From an uncultured Oribacterium sp. (lineage in GTDB: Bacteria > Bacillota > Clostridia > Lachnospirales > Lachnospiraceae): 41,764 nt of DNA. This document shows, piece by piece, positions 13,108-21,970 of the stretch. The notes beneath the pieces are model-generated. The model did not search any database. It was not told the origin of the DNA and saw only the letters and a list, made by a program, of their open reading frames with translations. A program made the translations under genes and the position numbers. Each line of letters opens with the position of its first letter. Position 1 is the first letter of the stretch. The stretch covers positions 1-41,764 of the forward strand of contig CABTMH010000152.1 of NCBI GenBank assembly GCA_902485915.1. Reading direction: 5' to 3'.

Positions 13108-15708
13108 TTAAGCAGTTATCCTGATCTCCCCCATCTTTCCAGTCTCGAGCATCTCTACGCCGTAGCGCCGCAGTCTCTCCCGCGTTTCTGCATGCGGGTG
13201 TCCGTAATCGTTTCCGACGCCGTAGCTGAGAATCGCATAGTCCGGTCGCAGGGCCGCGAGCAGGGCCTCCGAGCTGCTCGTATGGCTGCCATGATGCCCT
13301 GCCTTCAGCACATCGATCTTCGGATAGCCTGCATCAGCATCCCACAGTGCCGCGAGCATCTGCCGCTCACAGTCCTCGTCCATATCCCCCGTAAACAGCA
13401 TCTGAAAATCCGACGCGCGCAGCAGCATCCCGATCGAGTGATCATTCGCTTCCGTCAGCCGCTCTGTTCCCGCCGGATAGCAGCCGAGAATCTCCACCTC
13501 GCCGAGGGTGATATCGTCACCCTGTCCGAAGTACCGAATCCGCACATCCCGTGCAGCCGCTGCGTTACGAAGCGCATCATAGCGCGCATCCTGCATGGCC
13601 ACCCGTGGAAGCAGCAGCTCCCCGACGGTAATCTTCGGCTCCTCCTCGAGAAGATACAGTATGCCGGTATAGTGATCCGCATCGCAGTGCGTAATCAGTG
13701 CGAGGTCGATGTGCCCGATTCCCTGTGACTCGAGATACGGGACGAGTACATTTTCCCCGAGGCGCTGATCACTCGTCGAACCACCATCCACACTCATCAC
13801 CAGACCCTGATTTCGCAGGATAAAACCATCTCCCTGTCCGACGTCCAGTGCCGTGATCTCGAGCCCCTGCGGCTGCTTCGCCGGAAGCCACAGCATCGAC
13901 AGGATCAGCGGCAGCACGATGCAGAGCAGCGGCAGTCGACACACCGTCGCCCCAGGATCCGATAGCATGTTTCCATGTTCGCAGAGCTGCTGTACCCATC
14001 GAGCCCTTCCGCTCTGCGGTACGGAGCTTTCCCGGGCTGGAATCTCCGATCGCACAGGATGCCGCCAGACACGCTGCTGCCCGGCGTGTTCGGCGGCATG
14101 CCGTTCCGCGAGCGCCCATGTCACGACGCCGAGCGCTGTATAGTAGAGAAGGATGCTGTGCATCGGCGGTCGGCCGAGCAGCAGGGAGCTGTACGGAAGT
14201 GCTGCGCAGTGCGTACAGAGAAGCGTATACAGGCGAAGTATCCAGTGTCCACCACCGACGGCGATGGTCGCAAGCTTCTCTGACAGCCCGAAGAGCCCGA
14301 CACCGAAAACGCCGCTGTAGATCACACAGCCCATCAGTGGCAGTACGATGAGATTCAGGAAGATCCCGTAGAGCGGAAAGCGGAAATAGTGAAACAGAAT
14401 CACCGGCAGCGTCAGGAGCTGCAGATAAAAGGAGATCCATAGGCCCTCGAGCAGCGGATGCTTCGGTGCCGGGAGGAACTGACTCAGGCCGATGGCGAGC
14501 ACCGCCAGGAAGCTCAGCTGGAAGCCTGCACTGAAAAGCATGAACGGCTCCTTCCACAGGAGAAAGAGTGCGGCCGCAGCCATCGCCGTCAGCATATCAT
14601 AGCTTCGTCCGACGGCCGCAGCGAGAAAGCGTAGAAGCAGCATCAGCACTGCCCGGAGAGCCGAGCCGGAGCAGCCCGTCAGAATCCCGTAGGATATGAT
14701 CAGAAGTGCTGCGACGACACCGGATGCAGCCTTACTTCTGCCGAAGCGCCGCAGCAGCTCATAGATACCGAGGCCCAGAATCGACAGATGCAGACCGGAA
14801 ACTGCGAGGATATGGGCGATGCCGCTCTCCTGATAGAGTGATCGGATATCCTCATCCATCGCCGATTTGTCTCCCGTCAGCAGTGCGCGGTAAATCCCGG
14901 CGTCCTGTGGCGGCAGCAGCTGATCGAGGATATCCCCCATCCGAAGTCGGAGCTCCTGCAGCCCCCTCGCAAAAGGCTTCGGCTCCCCTCCGATGACCCG
15001 GAAGGATGTCCCGTACATCGAACCATGCACAGATATCGTCCGATAGTACAGACGAAAATCAAACACACCCTCATTTCGCGGTGCTTCCACCGATGAGATC
15101 TTTCCATACACTTCGATCCGTTCCCCCGGCAGTGGCCGAGACGCCTCCGGAAGACGATCTGTCGTCTGCTTCCTGTCCTGTTTTTCGGACGATGACGGTG
15201 CCCCGAATGTACGTTGCTTCTCGCCCCACTTTCCAGACGGCGGCTCTTCATCCCCGGTCTCCATATAGACGAGAATCGTCCCGACCGGCTGATCATAGCG
15301 TGCCCGCATCGCCGCGGTGGCCGAAGCCGGCAGCGCATCCTGCGTACCGTACGCACTCGACAGCAGCGCGTTTCGCACGCGCAGCTTCGCCTTCCCTGCA
15401 GCCTCCGTATATTCCTGCACCTCTCCGCACAGACGCACCTTCATCCCGCTGAAGATACAGATCCGTTCCTCCGAACGTTGAAATGCACGCGCTGCCATCC
15501 GATAGCGCAGGCCTCCGGCGAGAAACAGCACAAATAAGAGTGCAAGCGCACCCTTCCGAAGCGTTTTCTTTTTGATCCCATGGAAAACGAGGCATGCGGA
15601 CAGAATCCCCGCAACCCCTCTCAGAACGAAACCACATTCCCCGGCAGATACGCACACTCCAAGTACATACACCACGGCCATCAGAAGAAGCGGTCGTTTC
15701 ACATTCAT
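13108..15708 (-). CDS. comEC: ComEC/Rec2, DNA-uptake channel protein
   Basis: 866 residues, a full-length three-part ComEC. It has an N-terminal membrane segment plus an OB-like extracellular region (about 1-230), and a multi-helix competence domain with the conserved ALLTGDKSAMDEDIRSLYQESGIAHILAVSGLHLSILG region (about 270-305). The C-terminal metallo-beta-lactamase-like domain (about 630-866) has ITHCDADHYTG and AGHHGSHTSSS. ComEC forms the channel that brings single-stranded DNA across the membrane in natural transformation; the C-terminal domain is a proposed nuclease. An insertion of about 60 charged residues (about 155-195) is unusual. Upstream is a leader hairpin shared with pgk. The Shine-Dalgarno before this ATG is weak. 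Confidence 0.93.
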   Translation of the reverse strand: MNVKRPLLLMAVVYVLGVCVSAGECGFVLRGVAGILSACLVFHGIKKKTLRKGALALLFVLFLAGGLRYRMAARAFQRSEERICIFSGMKVRLCGEVQEYTEAAGKAKLRVRNALLSSAYGTQDALPASATAAMRARYDQPVGTILVYMETGDEEPPSGKWGEKQRTFGAPSSSEKQDRKQTTDRLPEASRPLPGERIEVYGKISSVEAPRNEGVFDFRLYYRTISVHGSMYGTSFRVIGGEPKPFARGLQELRLRMGDILDQLLPPQDAGIYRALLTGDKSAMDEDIRSLYQESGIAHILAVSGLHLSILGLGIYELLRRFGRSKAASGVVAALLIISYGILTGCSGSALRAVLMLLLRFLAAAVGRSYDMLTAMAAAALFLLWKEPFMLFSAGFQLSFLAVLAIGLSQFLPAPKHPLLEGLWISFYLQLLTLPVILFHYFRFPLYGIFLNLIVLPLMGCVIYSGVFGVGLFGLSEKLATIAVGGGHWILRLYTLLCTHCAALPYSSLLLGRPPMHSILLYYTALGVVTWALAERHAAEHAGQQRVWRHPVRSEIPARESSVPQSGRARWVQQLCEHGNMLSDPGATVCRLPLLCIVLPLILSMLWLPAKQPQGLEITALDVGQGDGFILRNQGLVMSVDGGSTSDQRLGENVLVPYLESQGIGHIDLALITHCDADHYTGILYLLEEEPKITVGELLLPRVAMQDARYDALRNAAAARDVRIRYFGQGDDITLGEVEILGCYPAGTERLTEANDHSIGMLLRASDFQMLFTGDMDEDCERQMLAALWDADAGYPKIDVLKAGHHGSHTSSSEALLAALRPDYAILSYGVGNDYGHPHAETRERLRRYGVEMLETGKMGEIRITA

Positions 15709-15724
15709 AAGTGCATCATAGCAG

Positions 15725-15757
15725 AAGAGGCCGGGCCTATCAAGGTCCGACCTCTTT
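15725..15757 (-). repeat. 33-base leader hairpin before comEC (shared with pgk)
   Basis: Hairpin built from AAGAGGCCGGGCC and GGTCCGACCTCTTT around TATCAA. It matches the hairpin at 41082-41114 at 28 of 33 positions. Both copies lie 16-20 bases before a minus-strand start codon. It could be a terminator remnant or a leader regulatory element. Confidence 0.6.
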
Positions 15758-15768
15758 CATTTTATGAT

Positions 15769-15798
15769 ATTTTATGGATACATCTGCTTTTCTGTCAA
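15769..15798 (-). promoter_or_regulatory. Possible comEC promoter
   Basis: Minus strand TTGACA (15793-15798) and TAAAAT (15769-15774), 18-base spacer, about 60 bases before the start. The leader would contain the hairpin at 15725-15757. Confidence 0.5.
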
Positions 15799-15856
15799 AG
15801 CCATACTGTACACTTCCCGGCATTGTCCTGCCATGCGCTATGCAGATGCTTTCGTC

Positions 15857-16750
15857 TTACGCTTCGATCAGCTCTACCGGACGCTCGATGACGGCTGCAC
15901 CCAGTCCGTCCTGCCCGATGTGACAGGAAATCAGCAGCGACAGCGGTCGAACAACGATCTCCGGATTCAGTCGATCCGGAAAGGCTTTCTTCAGCTCCTC
16001 TGCGAAATCGGCCGCCTGCTCCGGATTATCCGTATAGGCGATCGCGACATAGCAGTTCTTCATCTCCGGATCGCCGAGGCGACCTTCCAGCTCACTCTTC
16101 AGTCCCTTGATGATCGCATCCTTCACCTGACGGGTCATCCGTACCTTCGTATAGGAATCGAGCTTTCCACCGTTTGTGATGCCGAGCACCGGCTTGATAT
16201 GGAGCAGTGTGCCGATGGCAGCGGCCATCGGTGTGATACGTCCACCCTTCTTCAGGTACTTCAGTGTATCTACACCGACATAGATCTGGTTCTGCTCTGC
16301 ATCACGGTTCAGGATGTCGCAGATCTGCTGTCCATCATAGCCGCGTGCAGCGAGCTCTGTTGCAAAGATCGCGACCTGGCGCTGTACGACCGATACACCA
16401 CGATCGTCCGGCACGAATACACGTCCCTCGTACTTCTCATCCTGAGCCAGCATCATCGCCGTCTGTGTGGAACCGGACAGTCCCGAGCTCAGCGGCACAT
16501 GCACGATCTGGTCACAGGTCTCGAGGAGCTCGTCCCAGACCTTCATCACATCCTCCATGCTCGGCTGCGATGTCGCGATGTCATGATCGTTCTTCAGCTT
16601 TTCGAAGAACTCTTCTCTTGTAAGGTTGATGTTTTCGTAATATTCCTGATCATCGATCCGGAAAGGCATCGGAACGACACGGATGCCGAGCTCTGCACTC
16701 TCCTGTGGTGTGATACCACTGCCGGAATCAGTTGAAACGCCAACGTTCAT
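15857..16750 (-). CDS. DegV-family fatty-acid-binding protein
   Basis: 297 residues. The start MNVGVSTDSGSGITPQESAELGIRVVPMP is the DegV N-terminal domain. ATSQPSMEDVMKVWDELL and VPLSSGLSGSTQTAMM (lipid head-group site) follow, then VDTLKYLKKGGRIT and KPVLGI in the second half. DegV/FakB proteins bind fatty acids, and some present them to the kinase FakA for phospholipid synthesis; no fakA is nearby. It starts about 70 bases after gpmI on the same strand and may be cotranscribed with it. The exact ligand is unknown. Confidence 0.88.
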   Translation of the reverse strand: MNVGVSTDSGSGITPQESAELGIRVVPMPFRIDDQEYYENINLTREEFFEKLKNDHDIATSQPSMEDVMKVWDELLETCDQIVHVPLSSGLSGSTQTAMMLAQDEKYEGRVFVPDDRGVSVVQRQVAIFATELAARGYDGQQICDILNRDAEQNQIYVGVDTLKYLKKGGRITPMAAAIGTLLHIKPVLGITNGGKLDSYTKVRMTRQVKDAIIKGLKSELEGRLGDPEMKNCYVAIAYTDNPEQAADFAEELKKAFPDRLNPEIVVRPLSLLISCHIGQDGLGAAVIERPVELIEA

Positions 16751-16821
16751 ATATATTTACCTCAAACTCTCTGTACAGTGCCGTGAGGCCGAAGCCGGAC
16801 GGCACGGCAGCTCAGCAGCTC

Positions 16822-18369
16822 TTACTTTTCAACGATGAGAGATTTACCGCTCATCTCCTCCGGCTGCGGGATCTCCATCATCTGGAGCAGTGTCGGCGCG
16901 ATATCGCAGAGTGCGCCACCCTCACGAAGCTTCCAGTCCGGATTCGAATTAATCAGGATGAACGGAACCGGATTCGTGGTATGTGCGGTCCATGGCTCGC
17001 CGGTCTCATAGTTGATCATCATATCAGCATTACCATGATCGGCGACGATCATCATCTGACCACCGACCGACTTGATGGCATCTACCACCTCTCCGACTGC
17101 ATGATCCACCACCTCGATGGCCTTCACCGCAGCTGGAATCACACCGGTATGGCCGACCATATCCGGGTTTGCGAAGTTCGCGATGATCATGTCATACTTC
17201 TCAGACTTGATCGCCTCCACCAGCTTCTCACATACCTCAGGGCAGGACATCTGCGGCTTCAGATCATAGGTCGGAACATCCTTCGGAGATGGAACAAGGA
17301 TACGATCCTCACCGGCATTCGGTTCCTCTACGCCACCGTTAAAGAAGAAGGTAACGTGTGCATACTTCTCAGTCTCTGCGATACGAAGCTGCTTTAAACC
17401 AAGCGATGCAACATACTCACCGAGGGTCTTCGTGATGCTCTGCTTCGGGAACGCGATCCGCTTGTTCGGGATGGTCGCATCATAATCAGTGAAGCATACA
17501 AAAGCAGTATCGAGACGCTTTCCTCTCTCGAAGAAGCTGAACTCATCATCACAGAAGCAGTGGGTCATCTCACGTGCACGGTCCGGACGGAAGTTGAAGA
17601 AGATGCAGGAATCACCATCCTGAATCATATGTCTCGGAGCACCCTCCTTCTCGATCACGCACGGAACCACGAACTCATCGTATACCTTCTCATCATAGGA
17701 GCTCTGCATCGCCTCGGATACGGATGCGAAGTGGTTACCGATTCCCTTCGTCATCGCATCGTATGCCTTCTCGACACGATCGTAGTTCTTATCACGATCC
17801 ATCGCATAGTAACGGCCGGAGATCATCGCGATCTCACCGACACCGAGCGCTGCCATCTTCGCCTCGACCTCCTCGAGGAACGCCTTACCGGAATCTGGTG
17901 GTGTATCACGACCATCGAGGAAGGCATAGAGATATACCTTCGTTAAGCCATGACGCTTCGCAAGCTCGAGAAGACCGAAGATATGCTCGAGGTGAGAATG
18001 TACACCGCCGTTTGAAACGAGACCCATCAGGTTCAGTGCGGAATCGTTCTTCTTACAGTTTTCAACAGCTGCCACAAGCTCCGGATTCGTAAAGAAATCG
18101 CCATCCTGGATGGACTTCGTGATTCTCGTGAGATCCTGATAAACGATGCGGCCGGCACCCATATTCATGTGGCCTACCTCGGAGTTACCCATCTGACCAT
18201 CCGGAAGACCTACATACAGTCCGGAAGCCTGACCCTCTACGAACGGATACTCCTTCTCAAGCCGATCCATCACCGGTGTATCCGCCATCGCAATTGCATT
18301 TCCCTCTGGATTCGGATTGATACCATATCCATCAAGAATCATCAGTAAAACTGGTTTCTTCTCTGTCAT
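16822..18369 (-). CDS. gpmI: 2,3-bisphosphoglycerate-independent phosphoglycerate mutase
   Basis: 515 residues from the ATG at 18369. It interconverts 3- and 2-phosphoglycerate in glycolysis with two Mn2+ ions. LMILDGYGINPN (metal-binding Asp) opens the protein. GQMGNSEVGHMNMGAGR carries the catalytic serine (about 62). DGRDTPP, FFNFRPDRAREMT and VADHGNADMM supply further active-site and metal ligands. The frame reaches a GTG three codons upstream, but AGGTGG is correctly placed for the ATG. The leader carries a 9-bp hairpin (18422-18443). gpmI is here about 20 kb away from gap-pgk-tpiA, with which it is often clustered. Confidence 0.96.
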   Translation of the reverse strand: MTEKKPVLLMILDGYGINPNPEGNAIAMADTPVMDRLEKEYPFVEGQASGLYVGLPDGQMGNSEVGHMNMGAGRIVYQDLTRITKSIQDGDFFTNPELVAAVENCKKNDSALNLMGLVSNGGVHSHLEHIFGLLELAKRHGLTKVYLYAFLDGRDTPPDSGKAFLEEVEAKMAALGVGEIAMISGRYYAMDRDKNYDRVEKAYDAMTKGIGNHFASVSEAMQSSYDEKVYDEFVVPCVIEKEGAPRHMIQDGDSCIFFNFRPDRAREMTHCFCDDEFSFFERGKRLDTAFVCFTDYDATIPNKRIAFPKQSITKTLGEYVASLGLKQLRIAETEKYAHVTFFFNGGVEEPNAGEDRILVPSPKDVPTYDLKPQMSCPEVCEKLVEAIKSEKYDMIIANFANPDMVGHTGVIPAAVKAIEVVDHAVGEVVDAIKSVGGQMMIVADHGNADMMINYETGEPWTAHTTNPVPFILINSNPDWKLREGGALCDIAPTLLQMMEIPQPEEMSGKSLIVEK

Positions 18370-18421
18370 AAATGCCACCTTCTATTTCTATCCTTCAGCA
18401 TAAACACGGGGTTTCCATAGC

Positions 18422-18443
18422 GCTTAAAATGAAGATTTTAAGC
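18422..18443 (-). other. Hairpin in the gpmI leader
   Basis: Perfect 9-bp stem GCTTAAAAT / ATTTTAAGC with loop GAAG, about 55 bases before the gpmI start. AT-rich, role unknown. The rest of the 338-base gap between gpmI and the rubrerythrin gene holds only the terminator at 18471-18499. Confidence 0.4.
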
Positions 18444-18470
18444 CATAATCGCTTGTAGTTTATACCAAAA

Positions 18471-18499
18471 GGAGGGCATCGTCAACGACTCTGCCCTCC
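18471..18499 (-). terminator. Terminator of the perR-rubrerythrin unit
   Basis: Stem GGAGGGCA / TGCCCTCC with an inner GTC/GAC pair, followed on the minus strand by TTTT. It lies about 210 bases after the rubrerythrin stop. Confidence 0.7.
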
Positions 18500-18707
18500 C
18501 CTTGTTAAAAAATATACAATACCATTTCACGTGGTTTTTATTACTATCACACGTCTGTTTCATACCGTCTGACATGGACGGATCTGCATGATCGTGTCAT
18601 CCGTGGCAAAGAACGTTCTTCGCCTCAAGGAACTGCATGATAATGTGTATGATCGTGCCATCTGCGACGAAGACTGTCCGCGCTCATCACCGGACGAATC
18701 CGGTACA

Positions 18708-19256
18708 TCAGCCGAAGTATCTCTTGAGGAGACCTGCAAAGGCCTTACCATGTCTCGCCTCATCACGTGCCATCTCATGAACAGTATCATGGATCGCATC
18801 GAGGTTCAGCTCCTTCGCACGCTTCGCAAGGTCTACCTTACCAGCCGTTGCGCCGTTCTCTGCAGCGACACGTACGGTGAGGTTCTCCTTTGTAGACGGG
18901 GAAACGACCTCGCCGAGAAGCTCCGCAAACTTCGCTGCGTGCTCAGCCTCTTCAAACGCAGCGGTCTTATAGTACTCACCGATCTCCGGGTATCCCTCAC
19001 GGTAAGCCGCTCTGGACATCGCAAGATACATACCAACCTCTGTGCACTCGCCCTGGAAGTTTGCGCGGAGGTCTTCCTTGATATCCTCGCGAACATCACT
19101 TGCAACACCGATCACATGCTCTGCAGCCCAGGTCATCTCCTCTGCCTGCTCTACGAACTTATCTGCCGACGCATGGCATACCGGACACTCCTCTGGTGGA
19201 ACCTCTCCCTTATAAACATAGCCACATACGGAACATACCCAAGTCTTTACCTTCAT
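18708..19256 (-). CDS. Reverse rubrerythrin (NADH peroxidase type)
   Basis: 182 residues. A rubredoxin domain is at the N-terminus (CSVCGYVY at about 8-15 and CPVC at about 24-27), followed by a ferritin-like di-iron domain. The domain order is opposite to classical rubrerythrin, hence reverse rubrerythrin. The di-iron ligands are in NFQGECTEVGMYLAMSRAA, AAFEEAEHAAKFAELLGE and MARDEARHGKAF. In clostridia these proteins reduce H2O2 (and O2) with electrons from NADH and are strongly induced under PerR. It lies 152 bases downstream of a PerR-like repressor gene on the same strand, which supports an oxygen-defence role. Confidence 0.92.
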   Translation of the reverse strand: MKVKTWVCSVCGYVYKGEVPPEECPVCHASADKFVEQAEEMTWAAEHVIGVASDVREDIKEDLRANFQGECTEVGMYLAMSRAAYREGYPEIGEYYKTAAFEEAEHAAKFAELLGEVVSPSTKENLTVRVAAENGATAGKVDLAKRAKELNLDAIHDTVHEMARDEARHGKAFAGLLKRYFG

Positions 19257-19408
19257 AATTCATTCTCCTTTTAAATGAGCAGCTTCTGCTGCATGATTTT
19301 TCGTTTATCCGTTCTTACTCCATTCGCTGCCGATGAGCGCGGACATCGGTCACTTCCTTCATGTCCTCATCTCTTCGCGCTGAATCATCAGAGAGCATCG
19401 CCTGCAGA

Positions 19409-19798
19409 TCACTCCGCTTCGCCTGTTTCACAGCACCGCTCACAGATCCCATGAAATACCAGATCATGGCCGGTGACGATCCCCGGTACATGCCGTGCTG
19501 CCTCTTCATCCAGTGCCTCTGCTTCCGGCATCGGCAAATCGAAGACACCACCACAGCGGTCACATACGAAGTGCACATGCTTTTCTGCATTCGGATCGAA
19601 GCGATCCGCACCGGATACGAAGCTCAGCTTCTGAATCGTACCGTTCTTCGCGAGAAGTTTCAGATTACGGTAGACGGTCGCCAGGCTGATGTTCGGATCC
19701 CTGTCACGAAGCTCCGCAAAAATCACATCCGCCGTCGGATGATCCTTATGCCCGCTAAGCTGATCGAGGACTTCCTCGCGCTGCCTTGAATAATTCAT
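19409..19798 (-). CDS. perR: PerR, peroxide-responsive Fur-family repressor
   Basis: 129 residues. The winged helix has PTADVIFAELRDRDPNISLATVYRNLKLL. The five regulatory-metal ligands known from Bacillus subtilis PerR appear conserved: H20, D68 (RFDP), H74 and H76 (KHVHF), and D87 (FDLP). The structural zinc site is C79xxC82 and C119xxC122. This pattern favours PerR over Fur or Zur. Metal-catalysed oxidation of the histidines would release it from DNA. The gene precedes reverse rubrerythrin, and a perfect palindrome covers its own transcription start, suggesting autoregulation. It is slightly short at the N-terminus compared with the family. Confidence 0.88.
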   Translation of the reverse strand: MNYSRQREEVLDQLSGHKDHPTADVIFAELRDRDPNISLATVYRNLKLLAKNGTIQKLSFVSGADRFDPNAEKHVHFVCDRCGGVFDLPMPEAEALDEEAARHVPGIVTGHDLVFHGICERCCETGEAE

Positions 19799-19822
19799 CG
19801 TTACTCCTAAACAGTGAATTTA

Positions 19823-19845
19823 AAATCAATAACTATTATTGATTT
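19823..19845. promoter_or_regulatory. Operator-like palindrome of the perR promoter
   Basis: Perfect inverted repeat AAATCAATAA, centre CTA, TTATTGATTT, just downstream of the perR -10 box. It is AT-rich like PerR/Fur boxes but longer than the 7-1-7 consensus. It is probably the binding site for PerR itself. Confidence 0.75.
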
Positions 19846-19851
19846 ATCTGT

Positions 19852-19880
19852 ATATTACTCCTTTTACACGTATACGTCAA
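19852..19880 (-). promoter_or_regulatory. perR promoter
   Basis: Minus strand TTGACG (19875-19880) and TAATAT (19852-19857), 17-base spacer, directly before the palindrome. Confidence 0.8.
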
Positions 19881-20022
19881 GCAAAATCGATAATTATTTT
19901 TAATTTTCCAGTTACTGCTCAACGAAAATCCGCTGTGGCTTTTTCTGTCCCGCCGCTTTATAATAGGTACGACTTCGGTCAGACAAACGATTCATGCTTA
20001 TAAAGATGTAAGGAGATATATC

Positions 20023-20637
20023 ATGGGACAGATCAAAGTTACCAAGGCACCGATTGAAGGCCTTTATGTCATCGAACCGAGCGTTCATGGCGACGCACGT
20101 GGCTATTTTATGGAAACCTATAATCAGAAGGATATGCACGAGGCTGGTCTCGACATGGTCTTCGTGCAGGATAATCAGTCCATGTCCACGAAGGGCGTTC
20201 TTCGTGGTCTGCACTTCCAGAAGCAGTATCCGCAGGGCAAGCTCGTCCGCGTCATCAAGGGTTCTGTATATGATGTCGCCGTCGACCTCCGTGAAGGTAG
20301 CCCGACCTATGGTCAGTACTACGGCGTCGAGCTCACCGAGGAGAACAAGAAGCAGTTCTACATCTCCGAGGGCTTCGCGCACGGTTTCCTGGTACTCTCC
20401 GATGTCGCTGAGTTCTGCTATAAGGTCACCGATTTCTGGCATCCGGGTGATGAGTCCGGTCTCGCATGGAACGATCCGGAAATCAACATCCAGTGGCCAC
20501 AGCTTCAGGGCGCCTACCCTGGTTCTGCAAGTGCCGAAGGCTACACTCTCGAGGATGGCACCCCGCTCAACCTCTCCGATAAGGATCAGAAGTGGCTCGG
20601 CCTCAAGGACACCTTCCACTTCAGCACAGAAAAGTAA
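20023..20637 (+). CDS. rfbC: dTDP-4-dehydrorhamnose 3,5-epimerase
   Basis: 204 residues, cupin-fold epimerase of the dTDP-L-rhamnose pathway. Family motifs are DARGYFMETYN (about 25), FVQDNQSMSTKGVLRGLHFQ with the catalytic histidine (about 66), VIKGSVYDVAVDLREGSPTYG, and FAHGFLVLSD. The C-terminal half keeps WNDPEINIQWP. The ATG has AAGGAG upstream. The partner genes rfbA, rfbB and rfbD are not in this window, so the gene is isolated from its usual operon; they may lie elsewhere. A TATAAT at 19959-19964 may be its -10 box. Confidence 0.93.
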   Translation: MGQIKVTKAPIEGLYVIEPSVHGDARGYFMETYNQKDMHEAGLDMVFVQDNQSMSTKGVLRGLHFQKQYPQGKLVRVIKGSVYDVAVDLREGSPTYGQYYGVELTEENKKQFYISEGFAHGFLVLSDVAEFCYKVTDFWHPGDESGLAWNDPEINIQWPQLQGAYPGSASAEGYTLEDGTPLNLSDKDQKWLGLKDTFHFSTEK

Positions 20638-20755
20638 TCCGATGTTGCTTCTTTTCCCATGCAGGACGCCTTCTGCCGCTCACGGAGCACTTCCTCTTTG
20701 GCATAAAAGCAACTGCATCTGACTGCATCCCGCAGTCCTCTATGAAAGTGAGATT

Positions 20756-21970
20756 ATGGCAGAAAACCTGCGACAGATCGACTATATCATCCCGGAAAGC
20801 TTCCACGGCCACACCGTGGAGGCTTTTCTTCGTTCCGAGGGCTACTCTCGGACGACACTCTACCACCTTCGGAACACCCGTGCGCTCAGCGCAACGGAAA
20901 CGAAGGCGGATGGTATCGACGGGCTCGTCCTGAACAGGCACCGGAGCCATCTGAAGGCAGTCCTCGCTGCCGGCGACCGGCTTCGCTGTAACATCCTCGA
21001 GACTGAAGACAGTCCGAACGTCGTCGAGACCGAGATCCCGCTGTCGATCGTCTATGAGGACGAGGATATCCTGGTCATCGATAAGCCAGCCGGGCTTCCG
21101 ATTCATCCTTCGATGGGGCACTATGAGCACACACTCGGAAACGCACTCTGCTGGTACACGCACCACGTCCTCGGCTACGAGCATTATGTGAACCGCATCG
21201 TGAATCGCCTCGACCGCGACACGAGCGGTCTGCTGATTGCCGCAAAAAACATGCACGCAGCAGCCCGCCTCGGCGATATGATTCGCGCGCATGCGATCCA
21301 GCGCGAGTACCTCGCCATCGCCTCCGGAGATGTGCGGGACCTCTTCCCATGCGCGGATGCAGAGGCTGCTTTACAGGCATCCACTGTGTCCCGCTGCACG
21401 CACGCCGACCAGTGTGAAACACACTCCGTTAAAGAAAGCCCTCAGGATGGCATCCGCACACTAAGCGGCACCACGCTTCCGAGTGGACTTTATCTGAGCC
21501 GTTCCGCAGATCCAGTCTATGCGCGCGCCCGTCTGCAGAATCTGGATGGCCACTTCCCGGACTCCCTCGCGGGCATCCCGGCTCTTTTCGATCCGACGAA
21601 TCCTGTCCTCGGCCTGCACTTCACCGTCAACGCAGCCATCGGTCGGAAGGAAGATTCCGTCATCGAACGCTGCATCGACTACGCGCAGGGAGACTACGCC
21701 GTCACGCACGGCCTGCTGCTTTCTTATAGTGCAGAAAACGACCTGAGTTTCCTGCGTCTAAAGCTCGAAACCGGTCGCACCCATCAGATCCGTGTGCATA
21801 TGAAGTATCTGGGGCATCCGCTCCCGGGCGACTTTCTCTATCATCCGGATGAGCGTTTCATCACCCGCCAGCCGCTCCACTCCTGGCGTCTCCGCTTCCG
21901 GCACCCGATCAGCGGGAAGCTCCTCGAACTGACTGCACCACTCCCGGAGGATATGCTACGACTGATATAG
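20756..21970 (+). CDS. RluA-family pseudouridine synthase with an internal insertion
   Basis: 404 residues, longer than the usual roughly 300 of RluD/RluA proteins. An S4-like N-terminus (about 10-80) is followed by the catalytic domain: IVYEDEDILVIDKPAGLPIHP (about 98-118), the active-site block NRLDRDTSGLLI with catalytic D153, and then LKLETGRTHQIRVHMKYLGHPLPGD (about 336-359). Between about residues 192 and 291 is an extra segment of roughly 100 residues without similarity I recognise. The enzyme isomerises uridine in rRNA or tRNA; the target is unknown. Its 3' end overlaps the convergent sirtuin gene by 15 bases. Confidence 0.88.
   Translation: MAENLRQIDYIIPESFHGHTVEAFLRSEGYSRTTLYHLRNTRALSATETKADGIDGLVLNRHRSHLKAVLAAGDRLRCNILETEDSPNVVETEIPLSIVYEDEDILVIDKPAGLPIHPSMGHYEHTLGNALCWYTHHVLGYEHYVNRIVNRLDRDTSGLLIAAKNMHAAARLGDMIRAHAIQREYLAIASGDVRDLFPCADAEAALQASTVSRCTHADQCETHSVKESPQDGIRTLSGTTLPSGLYLSRSADPVYARARLQNLDGHFPDSLAGIPALFDPTNPVLGLHFTVNAAIGRKEDSVIERCIDYAQGDYAVTHGLLLSYSAENDLSFLRLKLETGRTHQIRVHMKYLGHPLPGDFLYHPDERFITRQPLHSWRLRFRHPISGKLLELTAPLPEDMLRLI

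Noticed and set aside
18560..18799. 79-codon minus-strand frame at the end of the rubrerythrin gene
   Set aside because: It overlaps the real gene in another frame and matches no family.
19912..19926. Possible further end of the dispersed repeat (GTTACTGCTCAACG)
   Set aside because: Only the first dozen bases match the family terminus and no second end was found nearby.
19912..20619. 235-codon minus-strand frame opposite rfbC
   Set aside because: It is antisense to a clear epimerase gene and has shadow-frame composition.
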